Origin: Bradyrhizobium sp. JYMT SZCCT0428
GTDB lineage: Bacteria; Pseudomonadota; Alphaproteobacteria; Rhizobiales; Xanthobacteraceae
Assembly: GCF_018131075.1 (NCBI RefSeq)
Contig: NZ_JAFCLS010000024.1
Coordinates: 62,001 to 126,000 of the forward strand
DNA length: 64,000 nt
Direction of reading: 5' to 3'
Shown here piece after piece: positions 27,438 to 36,393 of the stretch (the stretch's first letter is position 1; the number at the start of each line of letters is the position of its first letter). The notes under the pieces were generated by a model. That model made no database searches, was not told where the DNA came from, and worked only from the letters and a program-made list of their open reading frames with translations. Made by a program: the position numbers and the translations under genes.

Positions 27438-27459
27438 AGGCCGCCTCAGTTGGCGGCCT
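27438..27459 (-). terminator. Terminator overlapping the end of the double-glycine peptide gene
   Basis: A perfect stem AGGCCGCC / GGCGGCCT overlapping the stop codon of the minus-strand gene at 27458-27670; on the minus strand it is followed by CTTTCCC. Confidence 0.6.
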
Positions 27460-27670
27460 ATTGGTTTGGGTCACACTTCGGGGAACCGACGTCCATGACA
27501 CCCATCGCCCTACCAGCGTAGTAGGCACTGCCTACGGCATCACCCAGCGCGCCGAGGGCCTGGGAAGCCAATACAAATGTGGCGGCAACGGCTATTGTCG
27601 TTTTGCGGTCTGTTCCGCCGGAAACCAGGTCCAAGTCACCATCATTCAGGACGCTGTTGAAATTTGTCAT
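27458..27670 (-). CDS. Double-glycine bacteriocin-like (class II microcin-type) peptide
   Basis: A 70-residue peptide with GGGAGA six bases before the ATG. The first 19 residues (MTNFNSVLNDGDLDLVSGG) have the form of a double-glycine leader: acidic, with hydrophobic residues spaced before Gly-Gly. The mature part would be about 51 residues, with a charged start (TDRKT), a hydrophobic Ala/Val/Gly-rich stretch containing small-xxx-small patterns (GALGDAVGSAYYAG) and a hydrophilic end with one Cys. No immunity protein or C39 peptidase-exporter is next to it. Recognised by pattern only; antibacterial activity is inferred. Confidence 0.65.
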   Translation of the reverse strand: MTNFNSVLNDGDLDLVSGGTDRKTTIAVAATFVLASQALGALGDAVGSAYYAGRAMGVMDVGSPKCDPNQ

Positions 27671-27902
27671 AGCCGTCTCCCATTTGTCGCCTGCGCGAGA
27701 TCATCCCGGCGGCCGTGATCAAAGGGATACGCGAACGCTCAGTTGCTCGCCCTGATACACATCACACAGACAACAGTGGGGTTTCACCACTTCTGTTCCC
27801 GCTTTACCAAGTGCCTTCCTTTGCCCGCAGCATGGCGGGCGAGGCGGGGTTTTTGACCTTCAGCAGGCGTGTCGGAAGAGTTCGGGCCCGATCTCGCCGC
27901 GC

Positions 27903-28390
27903 TTAGTCGGAGATGAATATGCCGTCGACGCGCCGCGCCAGCAACCGGGCGAGGTTGGTCTTCCTCATCGTAAGGGGCAGCTTCCGGATATCCTTGCCAT
28001 CGGCTACCAGCATATCGAAGGCATAGAACTGCACCTCGTCGTTATGCTTCCGGGAATGCAGGCCGTCGAAGTCGGAGTTGCCATCGACGCCGAGCAGCAC
28101 CGCTTCACCATCCAGGACGAACGACGTCGACCGGATGCGCAGCGCGGCCTCGGTGATCAGCGGATATTTGTCGCTCCAGTCATAGCCGTTCCGGGTGAAC
28201 AGCCGGACCCGCCTTGCCCTCTCGATGAACGATCAGCCGGTAGCCATCGTGCTTGACCTCGTAGATCCAGCTTTTGGAGGTCGGGACATTGGGGCGCGGG
28301 TCGGGATGCAGGGTTCGAAGGCACTGGTACGCATGCGGATTAGATAGGCGAGGGCATTGAAAACGCGAGTTTGATCGGGCCGGACCTAGA
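27903..28390 (-). pseudogene. ATP-dependent DNA ligase (LigD-type) remnant
   Basis: Read in order on the minus strand: SWIYEVKHDGYRLIVHREGK, which holds the nucleotidyl-accepting lysine motif KxDGYR, a frameshift near 28200, then EAVLLGVDGNSDFDGLHSRK, NDEVQFYAFDMLVADGKDIR and PLTMRKTNLARLLARR. The C-terminal half, including the OB domain, is absent. A truncated, frameshifted ligase fragment; inactive. Confidence 0.85.
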
Positions 28391-28522
28391 ACAAACCACG
28401 AAGGCTCCATGCTGTTTCCGTGCTGCTCGGAACCGTTGGTAGTCACCCGTAACTGCTTGATTTCACTTGCACCGGCTAGCAGCGTTTAGCAGCACGGATT
28501 TTGCCAGAACAACCGGAATTGC

Positions 28523-28549
28523 GAGAAACCCTTTATTTGAAAGGGTTTT
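28523..28549. repeat. Hairpin AAACCCTTT / AAAGGGTTT
   Basis: A 9-bp inverted repeat with a short loop, immediately downstream (on the minus strand) of the tRNA-like 3' half. It has the form and place of a tRNA terminator. Confidence 0.6.
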
Positions 28550-28552
28550 TCC

Positions 28553-28607
28553 TGGCGATCCCAGCAGGATTCCAACCTGCAACCCACGGAGTATAAATCC
28601 GTTACTC
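28553..28607 (-). tRNA. tRNA 3' half (anticodon, T arm, acceptor strand and CCA), partial
   Basis: Read on the minus strand: a 5-bp anticodon stem (ACGGA/TCCGT) with a 7-base loop TTTATAC, a variable region, a T arm with a perfect 5-bp stem GCAGG/CCTGC, a 7-base strand TGGGATC, one base and CCA, followed by a terminator hairpin. The complementary 5' acceptor strand and D arm are not found upstream. This is therefore a tRNA 3' end, not a complete gene, as left at an attachment site of an integrated element. The loop would put UAU in the anticodon position, which is unusual for bacteria. Confidence 0.5.
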
Positions 28608-28845
28608 CAGAGTGCGAAGACGAGAGGCGCAATGGAGCTAGAGCCCAAGAGCCGAAAGTAGATCTGCTGCCATTTTTGCTACCGAACTCCCGATTACATA
28701 GGAGGACATGGCGGTAACGCATGGCCAAGCTCGCCGATGTACGCGATCGAGCAGATGGACACGACCGATGATGTGCCGTGGCGATCAGAGTCGCAAATCG
28801 GTTCTCGCGTTCGAGCATCAGCCGCGCCCAATCAATGATTTGAAA
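28608..28845. other. No supported gene
   Basis: Short frames only. This lies between the tRNA-like 3' half and the 3' end of the ERF/HNH gene. Confidence 0.4.
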
Positions 28846-30047
28846 TCAAGGACGTTGTTGTCCGACCAGGCCGATGCGACTGGACGGCGCAGCAGGCGCC
28901 CGATTTTCATTAACTTCATCTTTTTCTTGGGCGGGTCGAACGACGGGCAGTGGATGGGTTTCCAGCCAAAGCTGGCGTGCAAAGCTGGCGGGTTCGAGGC
29001 CGCTTCTGATCCACCAATCCCTTTCTTTGCCGGCGCGATGCAGTTCGCGGTGATGCGCCCGGCACAGCGGTACCGTAAATTCGTCGCTGACCTTTTGGCC
29101 GAGCCCGCGGGGTTGTGCAAAACGCAAATGGTGTGGGTCACAGGGCTCGCGGCCGCAGACAAGGCAGGGGTGGCTAGCCACAAAGCGCAGGTGCTGCTTG
29201 TCTCGCTGCCGCTTGGTCTCCGGCAGCGCTAGCACGCTTTTGTCGATGCGCGATCGGACCTCTGCGGTCGCCATGGGTTCTTGCTGTTCGCCTGACGCGA
29301 TACCGGTATCCGACGTCATTTGCTCGCAGGCGAGCTTTTTCTGAAACGCCGCCCTGACCTTGTCGCCATCTACAGGCGTCAGGGTGTTTGCTTTTGGCCA
29401 GGCCCGTAACGTCCAGACGTCCAGATTGTCAAGTTCTAACCCCTCTAGCTCCGCAAGCAGTTGGTCGCGCAGCGTTGCCGAAGCTCCCGCCGGCAGGACA
29501 CTGATGTGGACACCTTTGGCCCGCTTGCGAGCGCTTTGGAACGTTTTCGCTGCCGGGGTCTGGCCGTTCGTGCCGGATCGCGACGGGCTGTTTGTGAGGG
29601 ATGGATCCCCAATCGGGGGCCAACGTCGGGTGCATCGAGATCGTCATCGCCGGCAATACCGACCAGCGTAAACAGCCCGTAGCGCCGGGCATAGGTGAGA
29701 GCGGCCCCCATCCGGTGCGGGGCCGCGGTCTCGGTGACGGGACAGACCGGCCAGTCCGAGGCCAGCCATTCGCCGGAAGCATGGAGAAGGGTGGTGGTGA
29801 GCTTGATCAGACCGGTCTCAGGCTCTATCGCGGTTGCTTGGACGGTCGCGATCTCGTGCTTGCTCAGGCATTTTCGGACAATATCCAGTCCACTTGCCAG
29901 CGAGGCATAGCGGAAGGTTCGGCTCTCCTCTCGCGGGAGCGCCGAAGGGATGGTCGCCGTCAGCGACTTCTCGGGGTTCTGGATTTCCGCCTGCGCTTTA
30001 GCGAGGGCGGCGCCTATATTGCTGATCGATTGGCTTGCACGTTGCAT
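28846..30047 (-). pseudogene. ERF-type single-strand annealing protein with C-terminal HNH-like zinc domain, one frameshift
   Basis: The gene starts at ATG 30047 with GGAG upstream. Residues 1-150 match the ERF family (SLASGLDIVRKCLSKHEIAT, ALTYARRYGLFTLVGIAGDD). One indel near 29560-29600 shifts the frame. The continuation (AAKTFQSARKRAKGVHISVL, LRDQLLAELEGLELDNLDVW) runs without another break to 28846 and ends in HLRFVASHPCLVCGREPCDP and VPLCRAHHRELHRAG, a Cys/His-rich HNH-like module. The intact product would be about 400 residues and would anneal single-stranded DNA together with the YqaJ-like exonuclease upstream. The frameshift may be a mutation or a sequencing error. Confidence 0.8.
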
Positions 30048-30075
30048 CGGTAACTCCGATTAATAGGCGGGGTCG

Positions 30076-30303
30076 CTATTGTGCAGTCAGGAGTTCGACC
30101 TGGATCGCTAACAGGAGCGCGTCGGCGACAAGCTGGGTTTCCAGATGGGCGGTGAAGCCGCTCAGAAACGCATCCTGCGGGCAGGCGGACCGGAATGCGC
30201 GCAGCTCGCACCAGAATGCGGCCAGCAGCTCAAAGGCTGCGACATACCCCTCCGGAGGATCGCAGGACGGGTCGAGATGGGCAAAGTCGAAGGGCGATTC
30301 CAT
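30076..30303 (-). CDS. Small protein between the ERF and exonuclease genes
   Basis: A 75-residue acidic protein (MESPFDFAHLDPSCDPPEGY, then an amphipathic helical second half). It lies in the same orientation between the exonuclease and ERF genes and is probably co-transcribed with them. The start could be earlier (GTG at about 30315). Unrecognised; its place suggests an accessory in recombination. Confidence 0.55.
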   Translation of the reverse strand: MESPFDFAHLDPSCDPPEGYVAAFELLAAFWCELRAFRSACPQDAFLSGFTAHLETQLVADALLLAIQVELLTAQ

Positions 30304-30384
30304 TGGCGCATCCACCGTCCTGACCTTCTGCAAGGGCCTTGCTCCGGCTTCCAAACGTCTCCCGATCGGAAAGCTCGGAAACTG

Positions 30385-31194
30385 CTATTCGGCGGCCTGA
30401 AGTTCAAAACTGATGGCGCCCGACTTGGAGCGCTTGGCACGGACGCCGTGCCCTTTGGCCTCTTTGGCGTCCTCTGGAATGAGCTTCTTGAGCTCGCCCT
30501 TGGCGGCCTCGTGATCGAGGAAGGCGGCTCGCGTTCGGCAAAACACCCCTGCGAATTCCGCCCAGGAGTTCGACGCACTCATGTCGACGATCCTGACTGC
30601 TTCGATCCGCGGCTTGGGCGGCTCGACACCGAAGAGGTGAGGGGTCTCGCCGGTCTGGACGCAGCGCCAGAACTTTTTCTCCGCCGTGAGCAGCAGGTGC
30701 TGGTAGAGCGGATCGGCCGGAATGGACATCTCCACCCATTTGCCGCCTCCGGTGATGATGGATAGCACCGCCGTCCTCGAAGCGGTGACCCACATATTGT
30801 GCTGCAACTGCGCCATGTGTTTCTCGGCTGCCCCTTCCTCCGAGAACGACCACGGCAGCATGAATTTGGCCTCGAACACCGATCCGGTCGCCTGGACCAT
30901 GCCGTCGAGGGTTGCCGCCATCCACCTCTTGATCGGATGAAACACTTGCCGCTGCACCTGGGTGATGACCTGGCCGGTATTGCGTTCGTACCAGCGCCGG
31001 TTGAGGTCCTCGGTCACGGTGCCGAGCTGGACGATCAGATTTGCCGAAAGGTCCTCCGGCTCGATCTCGCCGCGCTTTTCCCGCCACGACCGGAGCAGGG
31101 CGGTGCCGTCGTCGCCCATGATGATGCGGGCGTCCGAGCCGCCGATGAAGGCGCGGCGGTTTGCGTTTGATTTTGTCCGTACGTCCGATTTCAT
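30385..31194 (-). CDS. YqaJ-like (lambda-exonuclease fold) nuclease
   Basis: A 269-residue protein with GGAGG before the ATG. Seen: RRAFIGGSDARIIMGDD at the N-terminus (the GGSD start typical of YqaJ recombinases), a helical region NLIVQLGTVTEDLNRRWYER, the catalytic strands AATLDGMV (Asp near residue 96) and SVFEAKFML (Glu-x-Lys near 108), and the HMAQLQHNMWVT helix with Gln and His. These match the PD-(D/E)xK exonucleases that pair with annealing proteins in phage recombination. It is divergent from the regulator gene at 31276. Confidence 0.88.
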   Translation of the reverse strand: MKSDVRTKSNANRRAFIGGSDARIIMGDDGTALLRSWREKRGEIEPEDLSANLIVQLGTVTEDLNRRWYERNTGQVITQVQRQVFHPIKRWMAATLDGMVQATGSVFEAKFMLPWSFSEEGAAEKHMAQLQHNMWVTASRTAVLSIITGGGKWVEMSIPADPLYQHLLLTAEKKFWRCVQTGETPHLFGVEPPKPRIEAVRIVDMSASNSWAEFAGVFCRTRAAFLDHEAAKGELKKLIPEDAKEAKGHGVRAKRSKSGAISFELQAAE

Positions 31195-31238
31195 GCTTTC
31201 CTCCAGCCAAGTGAGTCGACAGACCGTCAGAGATCAAG

Positions 31239-31263
31239 TGATATTTACTATATCATACGATAT
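31239..31263. promoter_or_regulatory. Operator-like palindromes between exonuclease and regulator genes
   Basis: The 81-base divergent spacer is AT-rich and holds a perfect inverted repeat TGATAT-N5-ATATCA (31239-31255) overlapped by ATATC-N4-GATAT (31250-31263). The position between a phage-type recombination operon and a divergent XRE-type regulator makes it the likely binding site of that regulator. Confidence 0.6.
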
Positions 31264-31275
31264 TAGGAAGTCAAA

Positions 31276-31545
31276 GTGAAATCTGGCCCACTGATCAGCG
31301 CCCAGATCAGAGCGGCGCGTGCGCTAGTTCGATGGCGCGCTCAGGATCTCGCGCGGGAGTCGTCGGTTGGCGTCGCCACGATCCGCCGCGCCGAACTGAC
31401 CGATGGCGAAACCTCCATGACGGCCGCGAACGACCTCGCGGTCCGTCGAGCTCTCGAAGCCGCCGGCGTCGAGTTCATCGACGAGAACGGCGGTGGCCCC
31501 GGCGTACGTCTTCGAAAATCGGGAAAAGAAAAGCCCCGCAAATAG
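31276..31545 (+). CDS. XRE/Cro-type transcriptional regulator
   Basis: An 89-residue protein starting at GTG 31276 with AGGAAG upstream. It has a single helix-turn-helix domain: ISAQIRAARALVRWRAQDLA, then SSVGVATIRRAELTDG as the recognition part, and the AAGVEFIDENGGGPGVRL end common to short alphaproteobacterial regulators of this class. It probably represses the divergent exonuclease/ERF operon and itself through the palindromes upstream. Confidence 0.85.
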   Translation: MKSGPLISAQIRAARALVRWRAQDLARESSVGVATIRRAELTDGETSMTAANDLAVRRALEAAGVEFIDENGGGPGVRLRKSGKEKPRK

Positions 31546-32399
31546 GCCGAAGCGCTGGCCGCTCGATAGCCATCGGAGATTGGTTCATTCGACAAGGGAT
31601 GTCCGCCGGAAACGAGCGAAGAAGAAACCTCGCAAGTAGCTCGGACCTGAACTGCGTCGGCGCCTCGTGAGGTTAGTGCGACAGGCAGTGCCGGTTGAGA
31701 AAATGGCGTCGATGTTGCAGGTCATTGGGACCGGATCGCGGCGTCGCGACAACGAGCCTAATCGATGGCAGCACCTCTCGGCTACACCGAGCCGAAGCCG
31801 CGTGGCGTCCTGTGGGCGCTGTCAGGATTGGCGTTGTTCTTACGAAAATTCCTGTCGCCGCAAGTTGGCGACCAAACCGCGCTGTTAAAGCTTTCACTGC
31901 AGCAGTGCGGGTCAGAATTCATTAATACTTATCGTGTTACCTGCCTGTAGAGTTTGGCGAATCAGTCGATCTCTTTTCCCAGCTGCGGCGGTGTACCCCC
32001 GGGAAAACTCGTTACAGACAATCAGTCGGACGAGAGGCCTTTTTTCAAAAGGAACACCGCCATGCAACCTATCTCAAAACCAACCTTGCTCCGCAGCGAA
32101 TACCCAAAGCGCAATCGTGCACAAGTTCGCACGCGTGGTGGCGGAGGCCGACTGAGCTTGCACGTGTGCGGCGCGTAAAGGCGGCGCTGATCGAAGGGCA
32201 AGCGCGCTTGGAGGGCTGGTGCTGCCCAAGCATTTTCGCTCCATGATGCAGGAGGTTCGATGGTGCCAGGCAATGGATTTGTGGTGGAGGGGGCTGCGGC
32301 CCGGCAGGCCGCCGCAACCGGCCCCCCTCAATCCGTTGGCATCTATGCCGGTGGCAGCACCGGGCCGATCGGCAGAAGCCTGCTGCCGTGTGCTCACTG
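31546..32399. other. No convincing gene
   Basis: About 850 bases of decayed-looking sequence. A frame at 32062-32178 (MQPISKPTLLRSEYPKRNRA) has AAAGGA upstream but no other support. Confidence 0.4.
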
Positions 32400-32521
32400 A
32401 ATTGATCAGGCTTGACCGGTATGCCAATCGCGCATTTGCACGGGGGGACCGCGCTATTCGTGAATTAGTAAAAGCGAAAAAAGAAGAGTCTGAGTCAGGC
32501 TCTGCACATTTGAGCCGATAA
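32400..32521 (+). pseudogene. 3' end of a small conserved gene
   Basis: The frame ELIRLDRYANRAFARGDRAI followed by a Lys/Glu-rich end has the look of a real small helical protein found in related genomes, but the upstream part of the frame is unrelated Pro/Arg-rich sequence, so only the 3' end survives. Confidence 0.4.
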
Positions 32522-33057
32522 CTGATCTGTTGGATGCTGAAAACCGGGTGGGCGGGGCTAGATTCAAAAGGAAATTCGCAGAGCGAAATAGATTCACAGC
32601 GCGAGCAGGTCAGCGCGCCGGCCGTCCAGGCTTGTGCGTCTCGGTTGTTGTCAACTCCGCTCACAAGGCCCGCGTGACGACGCACGCGATCACGAAAACC
32701 CAAGACAGTGCCACAATTACCAGGTCGGCATGCCGCGAAATTCGGAATAGATGGTGCGGAAGGCAACAACACAAACAAAGATTGAGAGCGGGAAATTCTG
32801 CAGAACGAACCCAATTTTGTGTCAATGTTATATAACTTAGCTGTTGATCCCGGGAGAATGCGGCGTGAAGGCGCTAACAGGGCTCGGCATCGATTTCGTC
32901 CAGGGCGGCACAAGCACCGCCGTCGCCAAATTCGGCTGCCACCGCTTGGCCGCGACGTCGTCGGTGGCCCCGTCACACGGAGGTGGCACCCCGCCGCTGG
33001 CCACCGAGCAGCAGGCGGCCGTGATCGATGACTTTCTCGATCTCGATGACGAGATCG
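32522..33057. other. No supported gene
   Basis: Frames here are short and without recognisable features. Confidence 0.35.
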
Positions 33058-33245
33058 ACGAAGCGCTCGACCGCCGCCGCAACCGATCAGCAGGTCGTTG
33101 CCGTCGCCAACGAAGAGATAGTTGGTCCCCCCGTAGATGCTGTCGTTTCGCTCTCGCCCAGCAGCACGTCGAGCCCAGCTCCGCCCCTCAGGACATCGTT
33201 GCCCGCACCGGCATAGCCGTCGCCGTCACCAGCGGCGGGAACTAG
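33058..33245 (-). pseudogene. RTX repeat fragment
   Basis: The minus strand reads GDGYAGAGNDVLRGGAGLDV and LLGE, then a shifted frame with YGG, NYLFVGDGNDLLIG. These are RTX nonapeptides like those at 50390-50490. Both ends are missing and at least one frameshift is present. Confidence 0.7.
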
Positions 33246-33442
33246 GGCGTTGACTGGCGACGGCTTTCAGAACCTCGATGCCACAGCCCGCGGGGCTGTA
33301 GGGACGAGATCCGAGGCGTTACGACGTACGGGTGCGCCGCCACGCAAACGGGTGAACCCGTCGAAATTGAGTTCCAGCTTTCCTTGCCCGCCGAGAACGT
33401 GTAGTCGGGCGACTCTGATACAAAATCATTTGAGGGAATCGC

Positions 33443-36301
33443 ATGCCGACATTTTCGGGTACATCGGGCAACGACACGGTAACGGGTTCGGTCAACGGGG
33501 CAAACACTAACGACACGCTCGAAGGGCTTGCAGGCAACGACACGTTGGTCGGCGGCGACGGCGCGGACTCATTGGATGGCGGTTCCGGCACTGACTTCGC
33601 TTCCTATGCAGATTCGCCGACTGGGGTGGTCGCAAGTCTCGCCAACCCAAGCCTCAATACCGGCTACGCATTGGGCGATACCTTCACTTCGATCGAAGGT
33701 TTAATTGGGAGCAACAGTAACGACACCCTCACAGGTGATGGCAATAATAATCTGCTCCGGGGTGGACCGGGCGCGGATCTATTGGATGGTGGGGCCGGGG
33801 CAGACACGGCAGACTACTTCGATGCAACGGCCGGAATCGTAGTCAACCTCGCTACACCTGCCAGCAACACTGGTGAAGCCGCCGGCGATATTTTTACCTC
33901 AATCGAAAACATACGCGGCTCTTCTTTCGACGATACTTTGACAGGCGACGCAAGTGGCAACACTTTGCGAGGCGGTCTCGGCGCAGATCAGTTGAACGGC
34001 GGCGCTGGATTTGACTTCGTGTCGTATGCCGATTCGACGACGGCAATTAGCGCCAGCCTTACAACGCCTGCATCCAACACGGGTGAAGCCGCTGGCGACA
34101 CCTATATTTCAATCGAAGGAATCCGTGGAAGTGACTTTAACGATACCTTGGCTGGCGACGCGAACATTAATTTCCTTCAAGGGGGCTTAGGAGCCGACTC
34201 TCTTTTCGGTGCCGCCGGTTTTGACTATGCGGACTATGCTAACGCTGCGACCGGCATAACGGCAAATCTCGCCGATCCGTCAGCCAACACGGGAGAAGCA
34301 ACGGGGGATGTTTACAATGGCATCGAGGCGCTCAAGGGCGGCGCATTCAACGATTCATTGGTCGGAGATAACGCTAGTAACTACCTGAGGGGTGGCTTGG
34401 GCGCTGACACTCTGATTGGCGGCGGCGGTATCGACACGGCCGACTATGCAAATGCGACAGCCGGTATTGTCGTTGACCTCAGTAACACCTCATCAAATAC
34501 GGGCGAAGCCGCCGGCGATGTGTATGGTTCGATCGAAGGCATCCAGGGCACTGATTTCAACGACACCTTAGTCGGTAACGCTAATAGTGACAGCATCCTG
34601 GTTGGTCGTCTGGGAGCTGACTCGCTTGTTGGTGGCGCCAGCAGCTTTCAAGACTCGGCGAGTTATGTCAGTTCCACGACCGGAATAACGGCGAGTCTGG
34701 CTAATCCGGGATTGAACACTGGCGAAGCAGTTGGAGACAGCTATATTTCAATCGAAAAGCTAATCGGAAGTAATTTCAATGATCACCTCATCGGTGATAC
34801 CGGCAATAACGGACTTCAGGGCGGCGTCGGCGCGGATACTATGGATGGCGGCGGCGGGTTTGATACAGCTGTCTATGGACCTGCGGCAACTGGCGTTCTG
34901 GCGAATCTTGGCGATAGTTCTCAGAACACGGGTGAGGCCGCTGGGGACGTCTACATCTCCATTGACGCCCTCTTCGGCTCCAGTTTCAATGACACCCTCA
35001 TCGGGGATGCCAGTGACAATGTCCTGACAGGTTGGGGAGGGGCAGACGTTCTCAATGGCGGCGGCGGCATTGATAGGGCGTCTTATTTTCTTGCACCCTC
35101 CGGCGTAACGGCAAATCTGGCTAATTCGGACGCGAATACTGGTGAGGCTGCTGGCGACACGTATATTTCTATTGAACAGCTATCAGGCTCGCGCTTCAAC
35201 GACACGCTTGTTGGCAATGGCGGTGACAACACGATCCAAGGCGATGCGGGTGATGATTCCATTGATGGCAGCGGCGGCAACGACAGGGCGCAGTTCCTTG
35301 GCAATCGAAGCGCGTACACCATAGTTAGGACCGGTCCGACTGGTCCGGTGCTGGTTACTGGCGAGGGTCTGGACAGGCTGGTCAACATCGAACTTTTGCA
35401 ATTTGCAGACGTCACGTTGAATGTTTCCGATCTGCCGATTTCAAACACTGGCACGGCTGGCGCAGACTCCCTCTACGGTGACGTCGGCAATGACTCGCTG
35501 GTCGGGCTCGGTGGCAATGACGTTCTCGTCGGCTTTGGTGGCAATGACGTGGGCTACGGCGGCGATGGGAATGATTATTTCTACGCAGGGGCCGGCAACG
35601 ACATATTGATTGGTGAAGCGGGTCTGGACGTCCTCCTGGGAGAGGCGGGTAACGATTCCATGTACGGCGGGCTTGGTTTCAATTATCTGTTCGGCGGCGA
35701 TGGCAATGATCTTTTGATTGGCAACGGGGGTGTTGCAGGGGTCGGCGACGTCAACGTGATGCTCGCTGAAGGGGGCGCCGACGCGCTCTTCGGTGGCGAA
35801 GGCACCAATTATTTCTACGGTGGCACTGGCGTCGACAGCATGTTCGGTGGTGCCGGTCTCAACATTTTTATCTCGTCCGGCGAGACCGACGGCAACTTTA
35901 TCTATGGCGGCTCTGGCCAGAACTACGTCTATGGTTCAAACGGAGGTGACACCGTGACTGGTGGCATCGGAGTGGACGTGTTCTTGATGGGGACGGGAGC
36001 CGACCTTATCACCGGTGGCGGCGGCGTCGACTATGCCTGGGGAGGCGGCGGTTCTGATACGTTCACCATCAACGACCTCGCCTCAGAAGTAATGGTGATC
36101 CAGGACTTCAACACCGGCGGTGTCAACGACGTCTTGAATTTCTCCGGTACGTCACTGCATTCGTTTGCCGACGTGCAAGCGGCTTCGTTCTATGCCGCGG
36201 GGATCAACACCACGATCATTACTGATGCTGCTGGAAATGCCGCGTGGCTGATTGGCAAGGGGCCCGGCGATTTGGACGCGAGCATGTTCAGATTTGGCTA
36301 G
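33443..36301 (+). CDS. Large RTX protein with eight tandem ~70-residue repeats
   Basis: A 952-residue secreted protein with GAGGGA before the ATG and no signal peptide. After short RTX repeats, residues about 50-620 consist of eight units of about 70 residues. Each unit has the order YADsTTGIxAsLxxP, NTGEAAGDTYISIE, a GSxFNDTLxGD strand and a GGLGAD RTX turn. Then come classic nonapeptides (residues 670-860) and a C-terminal tail with MVIQDFNTGGVNDVLNFSG, FYAAGINTTIITDA and AAWLIGKGPGDLD, which should be the secretion signal. The same tail occurs at 50335-51068 and 60442-61971. Probably exported by a type I system and calcium-folded outside the cell; adhesin or matrix role inferred. Confidence 0.92.
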   Translation: MPTFSGTSGNDTVTGSVNGANTNDTLEGLAGNDTLVGGDGADSLDGGSGTDFASYADSPTGVVASLANPSLNTGYALGDTFTSIEGLIGSNSNDTLTGDGNNNLLRGGPGADLLDGGAGADTADYFDATAGIVVNLATPASNTGEAAGDIFTSIENIRGSSFDDTLTGDASGNTLRGGLGADQLNGGAGFDFVSYADSTTAISASLTTPASNTGEAAGDTYISIEGIRGSDFNDTLAGDANINFLQGGLGADSLFGAAGFDYADYANAATGITANLADPSANTGEATGDVYNGIEALKGGAFNDSLVGDNASNYLRGGLGADTLIGGGGIDTADYANATAGIVVDLSNTSSNTGEAAGDVYGSIEGIQGTDFNDTLVGNANSDSILVGRLGADSLVGGASSFQDSASYVSSTTGITASLANPGLNTGEAVGDSYISIEKLIGSNFNDHLIGDTGNNGLQGGVGADTMDGGGGFDTAVYGPAATGVLANLGDSSQNTGEAAGDVYISIDALFGSSFNDTLIGDASDNVLTGWGGADVLNGGGGIDRASYFLAPSGVTANLANSDANTGEAAGDTYISIEQLSGSRFNDTLVGNGGDNTIQGDAGDDSIDGSGGNDRAQFLGNRSAYTIVRTGPTGPVLVTGEGLDRLVNIELLQFADVTLNVSDLPISNTGTAGADSLYGDVGNDSLVGLGGNDVLVGFGGNDVGYGGDGNDYFYAGAGNDILIGEAGLDVLLGEAGNDSMYGGLGFNYLFGGDGNDLLIGNGGVAGVGDVNVMLAEGGADALFGGEGTNYFYGGTGVDSMFGGAGLNIFISSGETDGNFIYGGSGQNYVYGSNGGDTVTGGIGVDVFLMGTGADLITGGGGVDYAWGGGGSDTFTINDLASEVMVIQDFNTGGVNDVLNFSGTSLHSFADVQAASFYAAGINTTIITDAAGNAAWLIGKGPGDLDASMFRFG

Positions 36302-36393
36302 ATTCGGTGGTCCGAATACGAATTTCAGATAACCCGCCGGTCACCACCGGCGGATGCAAATGAAAGGGGCCGCGCAAACTGAGGCGGCCTCCT

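Noticed and set aside
28553..28630. A complete functional tRNA gene
   Set aside because: Only the 3' half folds; no matching 5' acceptor strand or D arm is present upstream.
33590..35310. Regular ~210-base tandem repeats that could suggest a CRISPR or satellite array
   Set aside because: They code for protein repeats in one uninterrupted frame, and the units diverge at third positions; period and lack of unique spacers rule out CRISPR.
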